From: Clostridiaceae bacterium
GTDB lineage: Bacteria > Bacillota > Clostridia > Lachnospirales > Lachnospiraceae
Assembly (NCBI GenBank): GCA_910574345.1
Contig: CAJSZV010000011.1
Span: 1-64,000 of the forward strand
Reading direction: 5' to 3'
Length of the DNA: 64,000 bases
Positions 41,577 through 50,665 of this stretch are shown one piece after another. The position numbers and the translations under genes are program-made. Under the pieces are notes generated by a model, which worked only from the letters and a program-made list of their open reading frames with translations, did not search any database and had not been told where the DNA came from. Numbering within the stretch: the stretch's first letter is position 1; each line of letters begins with the position of its first letter.

Positions 41577-42587
41577 TCAGGCCTGTCCCATCCGGTATTC
41601 TCCATACCGTCTGGCAATGTACTGCTCTGTAATCTTTTCCACCGGCTCCAAGCCTTTCCCGTTAAAACAGTTTAAATGATTCTTGACCATATCATATCCT
41701 GCCATACAGGAGAATGCCACACCGCCGGAAAATCTGGCATTGCATTCCAGAAAATGCCACTGCTTCCTGCCCTCATTATCCTCGTTTTCAATAAACTCAA
41801 AATTCACGCACCCGCGGATTCCAATGGCATCCGCCAATGCATGGCACTGTCTCTCTAATTCCCGGCTTCGAAATACATAGACGGAAACCCCGGCCCCATT
41901 ATGGGTTCTTATGAGCTCTCTCCTGGCCACGCAGGCGGTCTTTCCGCTTGCCGGATCCCTCGCCGTATCCACAGTGACGATTCTTCCGTCGATTCTGGGC
42001 TGTACCAGATACCTGTCTGCCCTGGTTCTGGAAAGCTCCACTGCAAGTTCCATCTCCTTCGGGCTTTCCACCACCCGAAGGCCCTGGCTGCTTCTTCCGT
42101 CCACAGGCTTCATCACCAGAGGATAGCTGAGGTTTTTATATCCGGAGCCCGCCTCCCGTTCCATAACAGATAGTAAACTCTCCCCTGGAATAGGACAGCA
42201 GATGTGAAGCGGCGTCAGGAACCCTTCCATCTTCTCCTTATTTCTGCACAGGCTCACAGCCTCATAGCCGGACATACAGATCACGGCTCCCAGTTCTTTC
42301 TCTGCCTCCGGCCATTCCTGAAACACATCAATCTCCGCATCCGTAAGGGGCAGAATATAATCCGCCTGCTCCTGCCTGCACACATCTCTCAAAAACTGCT
42401 TATATCTGTCCCGGTCTGTGGCATAAGGGGCCTGGAAAAACCGGTCCACATCCCTTGAATTGACTACCCAGTTTTCCGAATAAATATCACAGCCTACAAC
42501 CCTGTATCCTTCCCTGTGACACGTTTCTATAACAGCCTGGGCCGAGAAAGAGCCTATGGCCGTCACGATAATTGTCTTTTTCATCAT
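41577..42587 (-). CDS. ATP-grasp carboxylate-amine ligase-like protein
   Basis: A 336-residue ATP-grasp protein. A Rossmann-like N-domain (IIVTAIGSFSAQAVIETCHREGYRVVGCD) is followed by the ATP-grasp fold with PLVMKPVDGRSSQGLRVV and the metal-binding FLECNARFSGG (Asn/Glu pair). Such enzymes join a carboxylate to an amine via an acyl phosphate, or act on amino acids. Paired with the DegT aminotransferase, a glycan amino group is a plausible acceptor (inference). AAGGAG precedes two adjacent ATGs; the second, at 42584, has the better spacing. Confidence 0.85.
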   Translation of the reverse strand: MMKKTIIVTAIGSFSAQAVIETCHREGYRVVGCDIYSENWVVNSRDVDRFFQAPYATDRDRYKQFLRDVCRQEQADYILPLTDAEIDVFQEWPEAEKELGAVICMSGYEAVSLCRNKEKMEGFLTPLHICCPIPGESLLSVMEREAGSGYKNLSYPLVMKPVDGRSSQGLRVVESPKEMELAVELSRTRADRYLVQPRIDGRIVTVDTARDPASGKTACVARRELIRTHNGAGVSVYVFRSRELERQCHALADAIGIRGCVNFEFIENEDNEGRKQWHFLECNARFSGGVAFSCMAGYDMVKNHLNCFNGKGLEPVEKITEQYIARRYGEYRMGQA

Positions 42588-42594
42588 CTTCTCC

Positions 42595-44046
42595 TTATGA
42601 ATGTTTCCTTTCTTTCACCAGTCTCAGCAGATACCTAAAGCTTTCCATCTTAAAGGCCCATGCCAGAAACACATACACAAAAATCCCTGCGGCAATCTGA
42701 ACCAAAAGCCTTATCCATACGGAAACCGCCGCCATCACGGAGCCCAATATCATGACTACAGCACACATGACGAATGACAGCACTGCCGGCGGCATCACGT
42801 CCATCCACTGGCGGAATATGCTGTACTTTAACAGTCTGCGGTTGGGAGCCCCGTTGATAAAGGTACACAGAAAATCCTGAAACGCCTTGAGTCCCACCAT
42901 AACATAGACGGAATAATTCATGCCGATAATCAAAGCCAAAAGGCTGAGGGTCTTTTTCACAATCTCAAGTTTCAGAAATATATCGCTTCGTCCCATGGCG
43001 TTAATAGCCTGGAGATTGGTAATATGGATGGGCCAGAAACAATATGCAATGCACATGATCCTTAAAAACGGCACACAGACCAGCCATTTATCCCCAAGAA
43101 GGGCACAAACCAGAGTATCCGCCACTCCAAAGAGTCCAAGCAGCATGGGAAGCACTGCAAAAGAACTGATGCGGATTGCTCTTCTGGCCATGTGCCGTAC
43201 CTGGTCCATATTCTCCTGTCTGGCAGAAAAAGCCGGCAGAAGCACTGCCTGAATCGCCGCCCCCAGATTGCCTGCGATAAGTTTGGGGAACTGCTCTCCT
43301 CTGTTATAGCTTCCCAACAATTCTTCATTATAAATCTTTCCGATCAAAAGTCCATACAAATTATTAAAGATCGTGTCAAGAAGAGAGGCGCATAACAGTT
43401 TCCAGCCAAAGGAAAACATTCCTCCGATTCGGTTCATGGAAAAAAGCCGCCGAGGCTTCCATGATACGGTCACAAACAGCACGGCCATGAGAGACACATA
43501 GTAGACCATCTGCTGCCCCACCATAGCCCATACGCCCCACCCTCTGAATGCCATCCAGATACTGACGGCTCCTGACACAGCCGAGGCGGCGAGGGTGGAC
43601 AAAAAAAGCCCTTTAAACTCCAGGGTCCTGGACACATAGGCAGTCTGTACGGAGATGACTGCACCGGGAAACAGCACGGCTGCCAGCACCCGCACAATAG
43701 GTTTCAGTTCCTCTATTCCATAAAACCGGGCTATGGGACCTGCCGCGCCGTAGAGAAGCCCGTACATAATCAGAGCCGCCGCCAATTCAAAATAACAGAC
43801 AGAAGAAAAATCCGTCTCGTCCGCATTCTTTTTCTGCACCAGGGCCGTGCTGAACCCATTCTGCACAAACACATTGGCAATGGTAATAAAGATCATAATA
43901 ATCCCCACCACTCCGTATTCCGCCGGACTTAAAAGCCGCGCCAGAATAATCGCCGCCGCAAACTGGATTCCCTGGGCCCCCCCGTTTTCCAGAATCTTCC
44001 AGAACAGCCCTCTGGCCACTTTCTGTTTCATATTCGTGTCAGCCAT
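42595..44046 (-). CDS. Lipopolysaccharide/teichuronic-type flippase (WzxC-like)
   Basis: A 483-residue, 14-helix MOP-superfamily protein. KVARGLFWKILENGGAQGIQFAAAIILARLLSPAEYG at the start is characteristic of the WzxC/TuaB/RfbX group. It flips undecaprenyl-linked oligosaccharide units. Only seven bases separate it from the ATP-grasp gene, and it is 27 bases from the GT2 gene upstream. With an ABC exporter in the same locus, two export routes coexist, which suggests two lipid-linked intermediates (inference). Confidence 0.9.
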   Translation of the reverse strand: MADTNMKQKVARGLFWKILENGGAQGIQFAAAIILARLLSPAEYGVVGIIMIFITIANVFVQNGFSTALVQKKNADETDFSSVCYFELAAALIMYGLLYGAAGPIARFYGIEELKPIVRVLAAVLFPGAVISVQTAYVSRTLEFKGLFLSTLAASAVSGAVSIWMAFRGWGVWAMVGQQMVYYVSLMAVLFVTVSWKPRRLFSMNRIGGMFSFGWKLLCASLLDTIFNNLYGLLIGKIYNEELLGSYNRGEQFPKLIAGNLGAAIQAVLLPAFSARQENMDQVRHMARRAIRISSFAVLPMLLGLFGVADTLVCALLGDKWLVCVPFLRIMCIAYCFWPIHITNLQAINAMGRSDIFLKLEIVKKTLSLLALIIGMNYSVYVMVGLKAFQDFLCTFINGAPNRRLLKYSIFRQWMDVMPPAVLSFVMCAVVMILGSVMAAVSVWIRLLVQIAAGIFVYVFLAWAFKMESFRYLLRLVKERKHS

Positions 44047-44072
44047 GAACCTTCACCCTGCTTTCCTGTTGC

Positions 44073-45062
44073 TCAAACCTTCTTCCTTCCGATACGGTGA
44101 AACCATGCCTGCAGGCAGCCATAAGCCTTTGGCAGCCTGCTTTCAAACCGGATGAAAAAACGAGTTCTGAAATTCAACTCTCTGTACAAATCCCGATTCT
44201 CACGGGCCAATATGACGGAAAACTTTCTCCTGTTTACCTGAGTCAGATAATACAGCCGCCTGATGGCATGGTCCACGGTCTCATGAAACCTGCCTCCGCT
44301 TTCCCTGTCAAATCCCTCATACATCTTCTTCATAGCCCTGGCATATTCTCTCTGCTTCCCCTCATAGTCCCCCTGTTTCATAAGGGTGGTCCAGGACTCG
44401 GCCCCGCCCAGCCGGTACACGCACATAGGTTTGTCCATATAATAAGCCCACCCTCTGTCCGCCGCCATGAGCTGCAGAGGGATATCCGCAATAGGCGCCT
44501 GAACATAAAAATCCGGAAGCTCCTTTACCATCCTGGTCCGAAACATAAGGGATGCCGTGGGGTAACCGCAGGTCTTATCAATAATCTCCTTCTGAGATAC
44601 TTCCCTTGACCTTCTGTAAGGCCTCATCTTATGTTCTGTAAAGGCTCTCCCCTGCACCTCAATCCTTGCACTGTGAAATACCAGAGAACAATCCTCATGG
44701 GCCTCCAGAAAATCCACCTGTCTCTGGAGCTTATCTGTTGACGTCCAGTAATCGTCTCCCTCGCACATGGCAATATATTTCCCCTTGGCTCTGGGAAAAT
44801 TAAATGTGCCGCTTACATTGGTAAGCCCCTTGGAATACTGGTTCTCCTTCTGAAGAATCGGTTTGATCACATCAGGAAAACGTCCGGCATACTCTTCAAT
44901 GATCGCGGCTGTCCCGTCAACGGAGGCGTCGTCGTGAATCAAAACCTCATAGGCAAAATCCGTCTTCTGTCTTAAAAACCCTTCCAGGGCATCTCTTATA
45001 TACTCTTTCTGATTATACGTAATGCAGCAAATGCTGACCATAATCTCCTGTGAATTCGTCAT
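44073..45062 (-). CDS. GT2 glycosyltransferase
   Basis: A 329-residue GT-A enzyme: VSICCITYNQKEYIRDALEGFLRQKTDF, HDDASVDGT, and the DxD-like CEGDDYWT (about residue 100). ADIPLQLMAADRG is the acceptor part. Sugar specificity cannot be read. It is the first gene of the minus-strand run after the L,D-transpeptidase, with which it shares the 203-base divergent promoter region. GAGGAAAC precedes the ATG. Confidence 0.9.
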   Translation of the reverse strand: MTNSQEIMVSICCITYNQKEYIRDALEGFLRQKTDFAYEVLIHDDASVDGTAAIIEEYAGRFPDVIKPILQKENQYSKGLTNVSGTFNFPRAKGKYIAMCEGDDYWTSTDKLQRQVDFLEAHEDCSLVFHSARIEVQGRAFTEHKMRPYRRSREVSQKEIIDKTCGYPTASLMFRTRMVKELPDFYVQAPIADIPLQLMAADRGWAYYMDKPMCVYRLGGAESWTTLMKQGDYEGKQREYARAMKKMYEGFDRESGGRFHETVDHAIRRLYYLTQVNRRKFSVILARENRDLYRELNFRTRFFIRFESRLPKAYGCLQAWFHRIGRKKV

Positions 45063-45117
45063 TGTTTCCTCTATTTTCTAAAAATATCCTTACGTTTACC
45101 TTGCCATTACCTTTCAT

Positions 45118-45144
45118 TTTACAATATTGCCCAGAAATTGTAAA
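45118..45144. promoter_or_regulatory. Inverted repeat between GT2 and L,D-transpeptidase genes
   Basis: TTTACAAT (45118-45125) and ATTGTAAA (45137-45144) are perfect 8-base arms around 11 bases. On the minus strand they overlap a possible promoter, TTTACA, 17 bases, TAAAAT. Could be an operator shared by the two divergent genes. Confidence 0.5.
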
Positions 45145-45265
45145 TCAGATATGGAATTTTCCCATGGAATGTGATAAATTAAGAGGGTCGGTGTATATTC
45201 AAATGCATGATGAAAGCTGCGGCCTTCGCGGTCCACAGCTAATTAACAACCAGGAGGAAAATCCA

Positions 45266-46777
45266 ATGAATACATACAAGCGATTGGGACTAACTCTTTT
45301 TCTTACAGCGGCAATGGCAATAGGAAGCACAGCCAGTGCACTGGCCGCACCGGAAGATTACGGTCCCGCATTTGATTCCAATTTAAATTCCGGTCAGTCA
45401 GCGTCCCAGGTAACCCAGCAGTCACAGGGTCCCGGCGTTGCTGAAGAACAGCCTGCACCGGAACAAGATACACAGGTCCCGGACCTGGAGGCACAGACTC
45501 CGGAACAGGAAGCGTCACTTACAGAAGAAAAAGAGGAATCGGTTCTTGACGATATCCCTGTGAACAGCCCTCTGGCGGTTCCCCACAGAACTCCCAGGCT
45601 GCAGACTACCATCCTTTTGACCGATGTGCATCAGTGGTCTCAGGCTTTTGTCAACGACCAGCAGATCACCGTAGACGGACGCCCGTTCTATTCCATCTCC
45701 ACTTTTATTGAACAGATTCACGGTGATTTTCTGTACCGTGCCTACACCACCTCCAACGGCTGGACCAGATGGTCCATGAACGGACAGCAGACAGATATAC
45801 CGGCGGATTTTGCTTCCATCGAAGCCATCCAGTGCCGCTTCAGCGGTCCGGTTAACAATCAGTATGATATCTACTACTGCACTACCTTAAGCAACGGCCA
45901 GACCACTGGCTGGGTTAAGAACGGCGAAACCGCCGGAACCATGAACCAGGGATTATACATGACAGGCTACCGCATGGCATTCTTCCCAAAGGGAACAGAT
46001 CCGGGACTTAATTCCAAGAATTCTCTGGTATCCGCCCATGCTGACGGGGTTCAGTATGTGGACGGCGCACTGCGCTATATCCACGGCGACGGTTCTAATT
46101 TCACCGGATGGGGCTGGGTCGGCAATGACCGCTACTACTTTGTTGATTCATGGCCTGTTACGGGATGGCAGTATATTGACGGGTACAAGTATTATTTTGC
46201 AGAAGACGGCCACATGCTTAGCGACGTGGAGCCTGTTATCGGTGCCGGCGGCCCCTTCGAAATCAGGATCAACAAGGAGATGAACTGTTTAACTATCTTT
46301 GCCAAGGACGGTGACAACGGTTTCATTATCCCTGTGAAGTCTTTCCTGACTTCCACCGGCGACGACACGCCTCTCGGAACCTTCCGCACACCGGAGAAGT
46401 ACCGCTGGCGGCTCATGATCCATGACCTGTATACACAGTACGCAACCCGCCTGGGTTCCGGCCTTCCCATCCTGATGCATTCCATCATCTACGATGCGGC
46501 TAATCCGTACACCGTATGGGCCAGCACTTACAACAACCTTGGAATTGCCCGCTCCGCCGGATGTATTCGTCTGACAACAGCTGATTCCAAGTGGATCTAT
46601 GATCACTGTGCTCTGGGCACCTCTGTTACCGTATATAACAGTCCTGTGCCGGGTCCCTTTGAGCGTCCTACTATCGCTGCCGAGATTCCCTTTGAGCAGA
46701 CCTGGGATCCTACAGACCCCTCTGTGACTCCTGAAGGAATCGCTGCCGAAACTGCAAGAATTCTCGGAAACAGCTGA
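45266..46777 (+). CDS. L,D-transpeptidase with ChW and choline-type wall-binding repeats
   Basis: A 503-residue exported protein. A signal peptide (1-27, ending ALAAPE) is followed by a Gln/Glu/Pro-rich linker to about 110. Two or three ChW-like repeats follow (GWTRWSMNGQ..., TGWVKNGETAGTMNQGLYMTGYRMAF), then Trp/Tyr-rich wall-binding repeats (GWGWVGNDRYYFVDSWPVTG...), and a C-terminal YkuD domain. Its active site is H-x-n-S-A-G-C433-I-R-L in ARSAGCIRLTTAD. It makes 3-3 peptidoglycan cross-links or attaches proteins or glycans to the wall. AGGAGGAAA precedes the ATG. It is the only plus-strand gene inside the glycan locus. Confidence 0.9.
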   Translation: MNTYKRLGLTLFLTAAMAIGSTASALAAPEDYGPAFDSNLNSGQSASQVTQQSQGPGVAEEQPAPEQDTQVPDLEAQTPEQEASLTEEKEESVLDDIPVNSPLAVPHRTPRLQTTILLTDVHQWSQAFVNDQQITVDGRPFYSISTFIEQIHGDFLYRAYTTSNGWTRWSMNGQQTDIPADFASIEAIQCRFSGPVNNQYDIYYCTTLSNGQTTGWVKNGETAGTMNQGLYMTGYRMAFFPKGTDPGLNSKNSLVSAHADGVQYVDGALRYIHGDGSNFTGWGWVGNDRYYFVDSWPVTGWQYIDGYKYYFAEDGHMLSDVEPVIGAGGPFEIRINKEMNCLTIFAKDGDNGFIIPVKSFLTSTGDDTPLGTFRTPEKYRWRLMIHDLYTQYATRLGSGLPILMHSIIYDAANPYTVWASTYNNLGIARSAGCIRLTTADSKWIYDHCALGTSVTVYNSPVPGPFERPTIAAEIPFEQTWDPTDPSVTPEGIAAETARILGNS

Positions 46778-46797
46778 TTTGCAGCATGATAAACCAT

Positions 46798-46837
46798 ATG
46801 CGCCTGCCACACGCAAAAGTCCGGCAGGCGCATTTTC
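46798..46837 (+). terminator. Terminator of the L,D-transpeptidase gene
   Basis: ATGCGCCTGCC (46798-46808), 14-base loop, GGCAGGCGCAT (46823-46833), then TTTTC. The 11-pair G+C-rich stem follows 20 bases after the stop. It overlaps the stop of the convergent GT2 gene. Confidence 0.85.
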
Positions 46838-47703
46838 TATATTGTCTCCCATATTCGAATCTCTAACAGAATCAGCCCGAACCACAATCTGGCAAAAAGC
46901 TCTTCTGCCTTATTAATATAAAGATAATTCTTCATATAATACATGACACTTTCATGGCGAAGCTTCTGCCGGTTTATCAGTCCCTTGCAGGACTTTTCCA
47001 CCGTAGCCCCATGGCGATGGAGGTATCTGTCCGTCAGAAGAAGTATGGTGCGGTATCCGCTGGTTTTCATTCTCCATGCCAGAACAGCCTCTTCCTGGTA
47101 TAAAAAGACAGCCTCATCATATCCCCCGCATTCTAAAAACGCCGCCGTATCCACCATAAGCATGGAACCGTGAACCACATCCACAAAAACAGCCTTTTTA
47201 TCCTTAAAATAGTCCTTGGGATAATTCAAAAACCGGCCCAACACCCGTCTGCTTATGGGGCCCATGGCAAAAAGCTCGCCCAGGAATCCATGAAGTTTCC
47301 ATCCATATCCCATCCCGCCGTACCCCATGTCCTCCATTACCGCGGACACAATCCCTGCATCGGGATGGTTCTTAAACATATGCGCCATCTTCACGATCAA
47401 CTGCTCTGTAAATTCCACGTCAGGATTAGCGATAAGTACGTGAGTGGCCTCATTGACCTCCATGGCATACTTCACTCCCAGATTGTTGCCATACCCGTAC
47501 CCGCCGTTTTTCTCCCCTCGGATCACGGCCACCTTCTCATCCCGAAGCTGTTTCAGATGCTGCCAGGAGTCGTCTGTAGACGCATTATCCACAACCACGA
47601 TCTGTTCCAAAATCCCGTAATCGTAAATTTTCTCCACCAGACTTTGGACAGTGTGTCCGTCATTGTAATTGACGATCACACAGTTTACTCTTGTCAGTCC
47701 CAT
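46837..47703 (-). CDS. GT2 glycosyltransferase (WcaE/rhamnosyltransferase-like)
   Basis: A 288-residue GT2: CVIVNYNDGHTVQSLVEKI, DNASTDDSW, IANPDVEFT and the HGSMLMVDTAAFLECGGYDE acceptor segment, with a short C-terminal hydrophobic stretch. The family is that of dTDP-rhamnosyl- and related transferases. The ATG at 47703 follows AAAGGGGGAAG and overlaps the previous gene by ten bases; 13 codons more are open upstream. Part of the second minus-strand run of glycosyltransferases. Confidence 0.87.
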   Translation of the reverse strand: MGLTRVNCVIVNYNDGHTVQSLVEKIYDYGILEQIVVVDNASTDDSWQHLKQLRDEKVAVIRGEKNGGYGYGNNLGVKYAMEVNEATHVLIANPDVEFTEQLIVKMAHMFKNHPDAGIVSAVMEDMGYGGMGYGWKLHGFLGELFAMGPISRRVLGRFLNYPKDYFKDKKAVFVDVVHGSMLMVDTAAFLECGGYDEAVFLYQEEAVLAWRMKTSGYRTILLLTDRYLHRHGATVEKSCKGLINRQKLRHESVMYYMKNYLYINKAEELFARLWFGLILLEIRIWETI

Positions 47704-48689
47704 GGCTTCCCCCTTTCTCCGGCTGATGGAATCGTGAAGCACTGAGCCAGAGTCTGAATCCGGGAGCTTTTAAAAAAGCGGCTGCGGACAATGTTGCACA
47801 ATCTCCCTGCCGGAGTCTGGTACGGGAGCGCCAAAAATGCCCGCAGAGTATGCTTTTGATCTTCGGTCATTCTTTTGCCATACATACTGCCAAAAGCCCT
47901 TGCCTGTGCAAACATGTTCCGGTAATTTTGTTCTACCTGTCTTTGCCTTTCCAGACGTTCCTTCAAATCCTTTGGGCTGCCTGTCCTTCTGGCTCCCAGG
48001 GCATTGTCCTCATGCTGGCGGTATTGGTACAGCGGTTCCCTTACACAGGAAATCACACCAAAACAAGATGCAGCCAGAGCAATCCACCAGTCATGCATGC
48101 AGCACGCTTTCGGCACTTTATCCACAAGCCCTGCCAGAGCCCTGTTGATCATTACCGCACCTCCTGTAACCGGATTCTCCGCTAAAATCTCTGAGAATGT
48201 CCTGCGTTTTGGATTGCAGTGCTGATAGGAAAAGAAGCTTGAAGCGACAGGGTATAAGTCCTGATCCACCACCTCCATGTCAGAGTAAACCAAAACAGGA
48301 AAGTCTTTTCCATATTGTTTCTCCTTGCTTTTCATCCGCCCAAGGAGTTTTCTGACCTTATCATTTCTCCACACATCATCCTGGTCACAGAGTAATATAT
48401 AATCTCCCTCCGCTTTGGACAGCAGCCAGAAAAAATTCATGGCAGCCGGAGGAACCTGGCCGGCTCTGTCTGCATACTGTCCTTCTTTTATACGATGGTT
48501 CAGAAAAATACTCTCAGGATACCATGCCTTATACTGTTCAAGAATCTTTCTGGTATTGTCTCCGGAGCCGTCGTCTGATATGATCAGCTGAAGATCCCAC
48601 ACAGTCTGGGACAAAACAGAATCAATCTGCTGACCTATATAATCTTCCCCTTCATAGGCAGCCATAATCACTGTAATCTTATGTCTCAT
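47694..48689 (-). CDS. GT2 glycosyltransferase
   Basis: A 331-residue GT2: ITVIMAAYEGEDYIGQQIDSVLSQT, SDDGSGDNT, and LCDQDDVWRNDKV (DxD). This is the RfaG-independent rhamnosyl/galactosyl group found in many streptococcal and clostridial capsule loci. GGAGGTGAG precedes the ATG at 48689, which overlaps the GT8 gene by 11 bases; both ends of the gene are overlapped by neighbours, showing tight operon structure. Sugar unknown. Confidence 0.88.
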   Translation of the reverse strand: MRHKITVIMAAYEGEDYIGQQIDSVLSQTVWDLQLIISDDGSGDNTRKILEQYKAWYPESIFLNHRIKEGQYADRAGQVPPAAMNFFWLLSKAEGDYILLCDQDDVWRNDKVRKLLGRMKSKEKQYGKDFPVLVYSDMEVVDQDLYPVASSFFSYQHCNPKRRTFSEILAENPVTGGAVMINRALAGLVDKVPKACCMHDWWIALAASCFGVISCVREPLYQYRQHEDNALGARRTGSPKDLKERLERQRQVEQNYRNMFAQARAFGSMYGKRMTEDQKHTLRAFLALPYQTPAGRLCNIVRSRFFKSSRIQTLAQCFTIPSAGERGKPWD

Positions 48690-49680
48690 CACTCACCTCC
48701 GCCTTGCCCTTATTTCTCCCTTCTATAACCTTCATGCCAACCTTTCCGCTGATAAGCCACCTGACCTCCGGCCATAACACAGTGGCATAATCCATCATAT
48801 GATAGGCAAACATATACAGTTCTCGTCCCCTCTCCTTCGGTGTTCCCGCCCAAGGGGTCCGGGCCAGATAGGTCTCATAGGCTTTGCGGTAGTGGTTTAG
48901 ATTTCCTGCAATCCAGGGCCGCTCATCTCCCATATAATGAATCACCGCCGGATGCCTCTTGGCGGTGACAAACATCTCCTCTGTCACTCCTTCATAACTT
49001 GGACAGTGCTGTTTCAAATCTCCATAAGAGAAATATCGGTAATTGGTAAAAAAATTATACTCAGGGGGCAGAGATTTAATCCTTCCTTTCAGAGCGCCGT
49101 TGATCACATCCTGATCGCTGGCAAACAGCTTTCCGTCTTTGCTTTGCCAGTAATCCAAAAGCTTTTGCTGCGTGCCGCCGGCTCTCCAGGCCTCTAAATC
49201 CACCAAAAGGACCCCTGAGTTATAATAGGGATCCTCTTCCTTTAAATCAATGGACTCTTTCACTGCTTTATAGATCGTGGGTTCCATTACGGCTCCTATG
49301 ACGCAGTCTTTCAGATCCGTCTCCCACAGCCGTCTTAAGGGGCGGGCAACTACAGTATCGCAATCCAGATACAGGACTCTTTCCATATGCTCAGGAAGCA
49401 CCTCTCCCATAAAGAGACGGGCCATAATACTGATATCATATCCCCCTGTATCCGCCTGAAATTCAAATCTCTCCTTCAAGTCCCCCATTTCGAGAATAAC
49501 CAGACGCCTCCCATACCTGTCCCCGATCTCCATCAGTTTCGCCGCATTCTCTTCTGACAGTCCCAGAGACATAATATATACGGTAAGAGAGGGACACTGG
49601 CGGTTCCTGTCAAAGAGGGAACACATGGAGACTGCCAGGTGTCTGACATATCCATCATTGGAGGCATAAACCACATTCAT
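48679..49680 (-). CDS. GT8 glycosyltransferase
   Basis: A 333-residue GT8 retaining transferase. MNVVYASNDGYVRHLAVSMCSL is the GT8 N-terminus, with DxD in RVLYLDCDTVV (about residue 90) and YNSGVLLVDLEAW, ASDQDVING, and HYMGDERPW as family blocks. It uses UDP-glucose or UDP-galactose (family knowledge). I chose the ATG at 49680, after AAAGGGTG, rather than 15 codons upstream inside the dehydrogenase gene. A C-terminal amphipathic region may bind the membrane. Confidence 0.92.
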   Translation of the reverse strand: MNVVYASNDGYVRHLAVSMCSLFDRNRQCPSLTVYIMSLGLSEENAAKLMEIGDRYGRRLVILEMGDLKERFEFQADTGGYDISIMARLFMGEVLPEHMERVLYLDCDTVVARPLRRLWETDLKDCVIGAVMEPTIYKAVKESIDLKEEDPYYNSGVLLVDLEAWRAGGTQQKLLDYWQSKDGKLFASDQDVINGALKGRIKSLPPEYNFFTNYRYFSYGDLKQHCPSYEGVTEEMFVTAKRHPAVIHYMGDERPWIAGNLNHYRKAYETYLARTPWAGTPKERGRELYMFAYHMMDYATVLWPEVRWLISGKVGMKVIEGRNKGKAEVSDET

Positions 49681-49699
49681 ACAGCTGCACCCTTTCTCT

Positions 49700-50665
49700 T
49701 TACCGTTTCCGATATCCGGTCTCAAAGTCTACCAGATTCTTCATCTCATCAATCCTGCCTGCCAGGAATTTTTCCAGATTCTCTCCTGCAATCCTGACAA
49801 TCCGCTCAAATGTCTCAGGGAGATGATATTGACCGGATATATGAGGAGTGATAACCATCCGTGGGGCATCCCACAAAGGATGGTCCGCAGGAAGGGGCTC
49901 CGGGTCAGTCACATCTGCTCCGCAGCCGCCAAGGTGACCTTCCTTCAGTGCTCTGCACAACGCGTCCGTATCAATGGCATTGCCTCTTCCCACATTCAAA
50001 AGGAAAGCGCCCTGCTTCATAAGCCGCAGCCGTCTCTCGTCCATCATATGGCAGGTGGCGGCACTGTTAGGAAGAGAAAGAGACACAATGTCAGCTCTGG
50101 GAAGCACCTCATCAAGATGTTCTGCAGTATATAATTCATCCAGATAATCCGGTTTATCTCCCGGCGTCCGTCTGATGCCTATGGTATAAGCGCCCAGGCT
50201 TTTCATTCTCCTTGCAAATTCCCCGCCGATATCTCCGAGTCCTACGATCAAAACCGTGGAACCCCATATGGAAGTGACTTTTCCCTGATCCTTCCACTGA
50301 TGCTCCAGCTGATTCTCATAATACTGGTAAAACTTTTTCTGAAGCATAAAGGTCATTCCCACCAGGTATTCGGAGATGGCCAGGCCGTAGGCTCCGGTGG
50401 CATTGGTGAGCACCGTCCCGGAATTCAAAACACCTGGTTTGCAGTAATTGTCCGAACCGGCGGAATTCAGCTGCAGCCATTTAAGGTTTTTCCCATTCTT
50501 TAACAGCCGGGGGGACACATTGCCGATGATGATCTCCGCCTCCCTAACCTCTTCCTCCGTTACATCTGACGGGGAGACATAATAAAATTCACATCCAGCT
50601 CCGATCTTCTCAAGATATTCTTTGTGCCTGTCTTCCACAGGTATGGTTACCATTATTTTTTTCAT
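49700..50665 (-). CDS. D-isomer-specific 2-hydroxyacid dehydrogenase
   Basis: A 321-residue NAD(P)-dependent enzyme. The nucleotide fold is VLIVGLGDIGGEFA (about residues 138-151). The catalytic Arg is in the segment after DIVSLSLPNSAAT, then Glu in the DPEPLPADHPLW segment and His in VITPHISGQ. Members reduce 2-keto acids or oxidise phosphoglycerate-like acids. The substrate is not set; the N-domain is of the glyoxylate/hydroxypyruvate kind rather than SerA. It overlaps rpiB by four bases and is followed by the GT8 gene after 19 bases. Confidence 0.9.
   Translation of the reverse strand: MKKIMVTIPVEDRHKEYLEKIGAGCEFYYVSPSDVTEEEVREAEIIIGNVSPRLLKNGKNLKWLQLNSAGSDNYCKPGVLNSGTVLTNATGAYGLAISEYLVGMTFMLQKKFYQYYENQLEHQWKDQGKVTSIWGSTVLIVGLGDIGGEFARRMKSLGAYTIGIRRTPGDKPDYLDELYTAEHLDEVLPRADIVSLSLPNSAATCHMMDERRLRLMKQGAFLLNVGRGNAIDTDALCRALKEGHLGGCGADVTDPEPLPADHPLWDAPRMVITPHISGQYHLPETFERIVRIAGENLEKFLAGRIDEMKNLVDFETGYRKR

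Noticed and set aside
40626-41675. Plus-strand open frame of 349 codons
   Set aside because: It is antisense to the DegT aminotransferase, whose motifs are intact. No family features or ribosome site.
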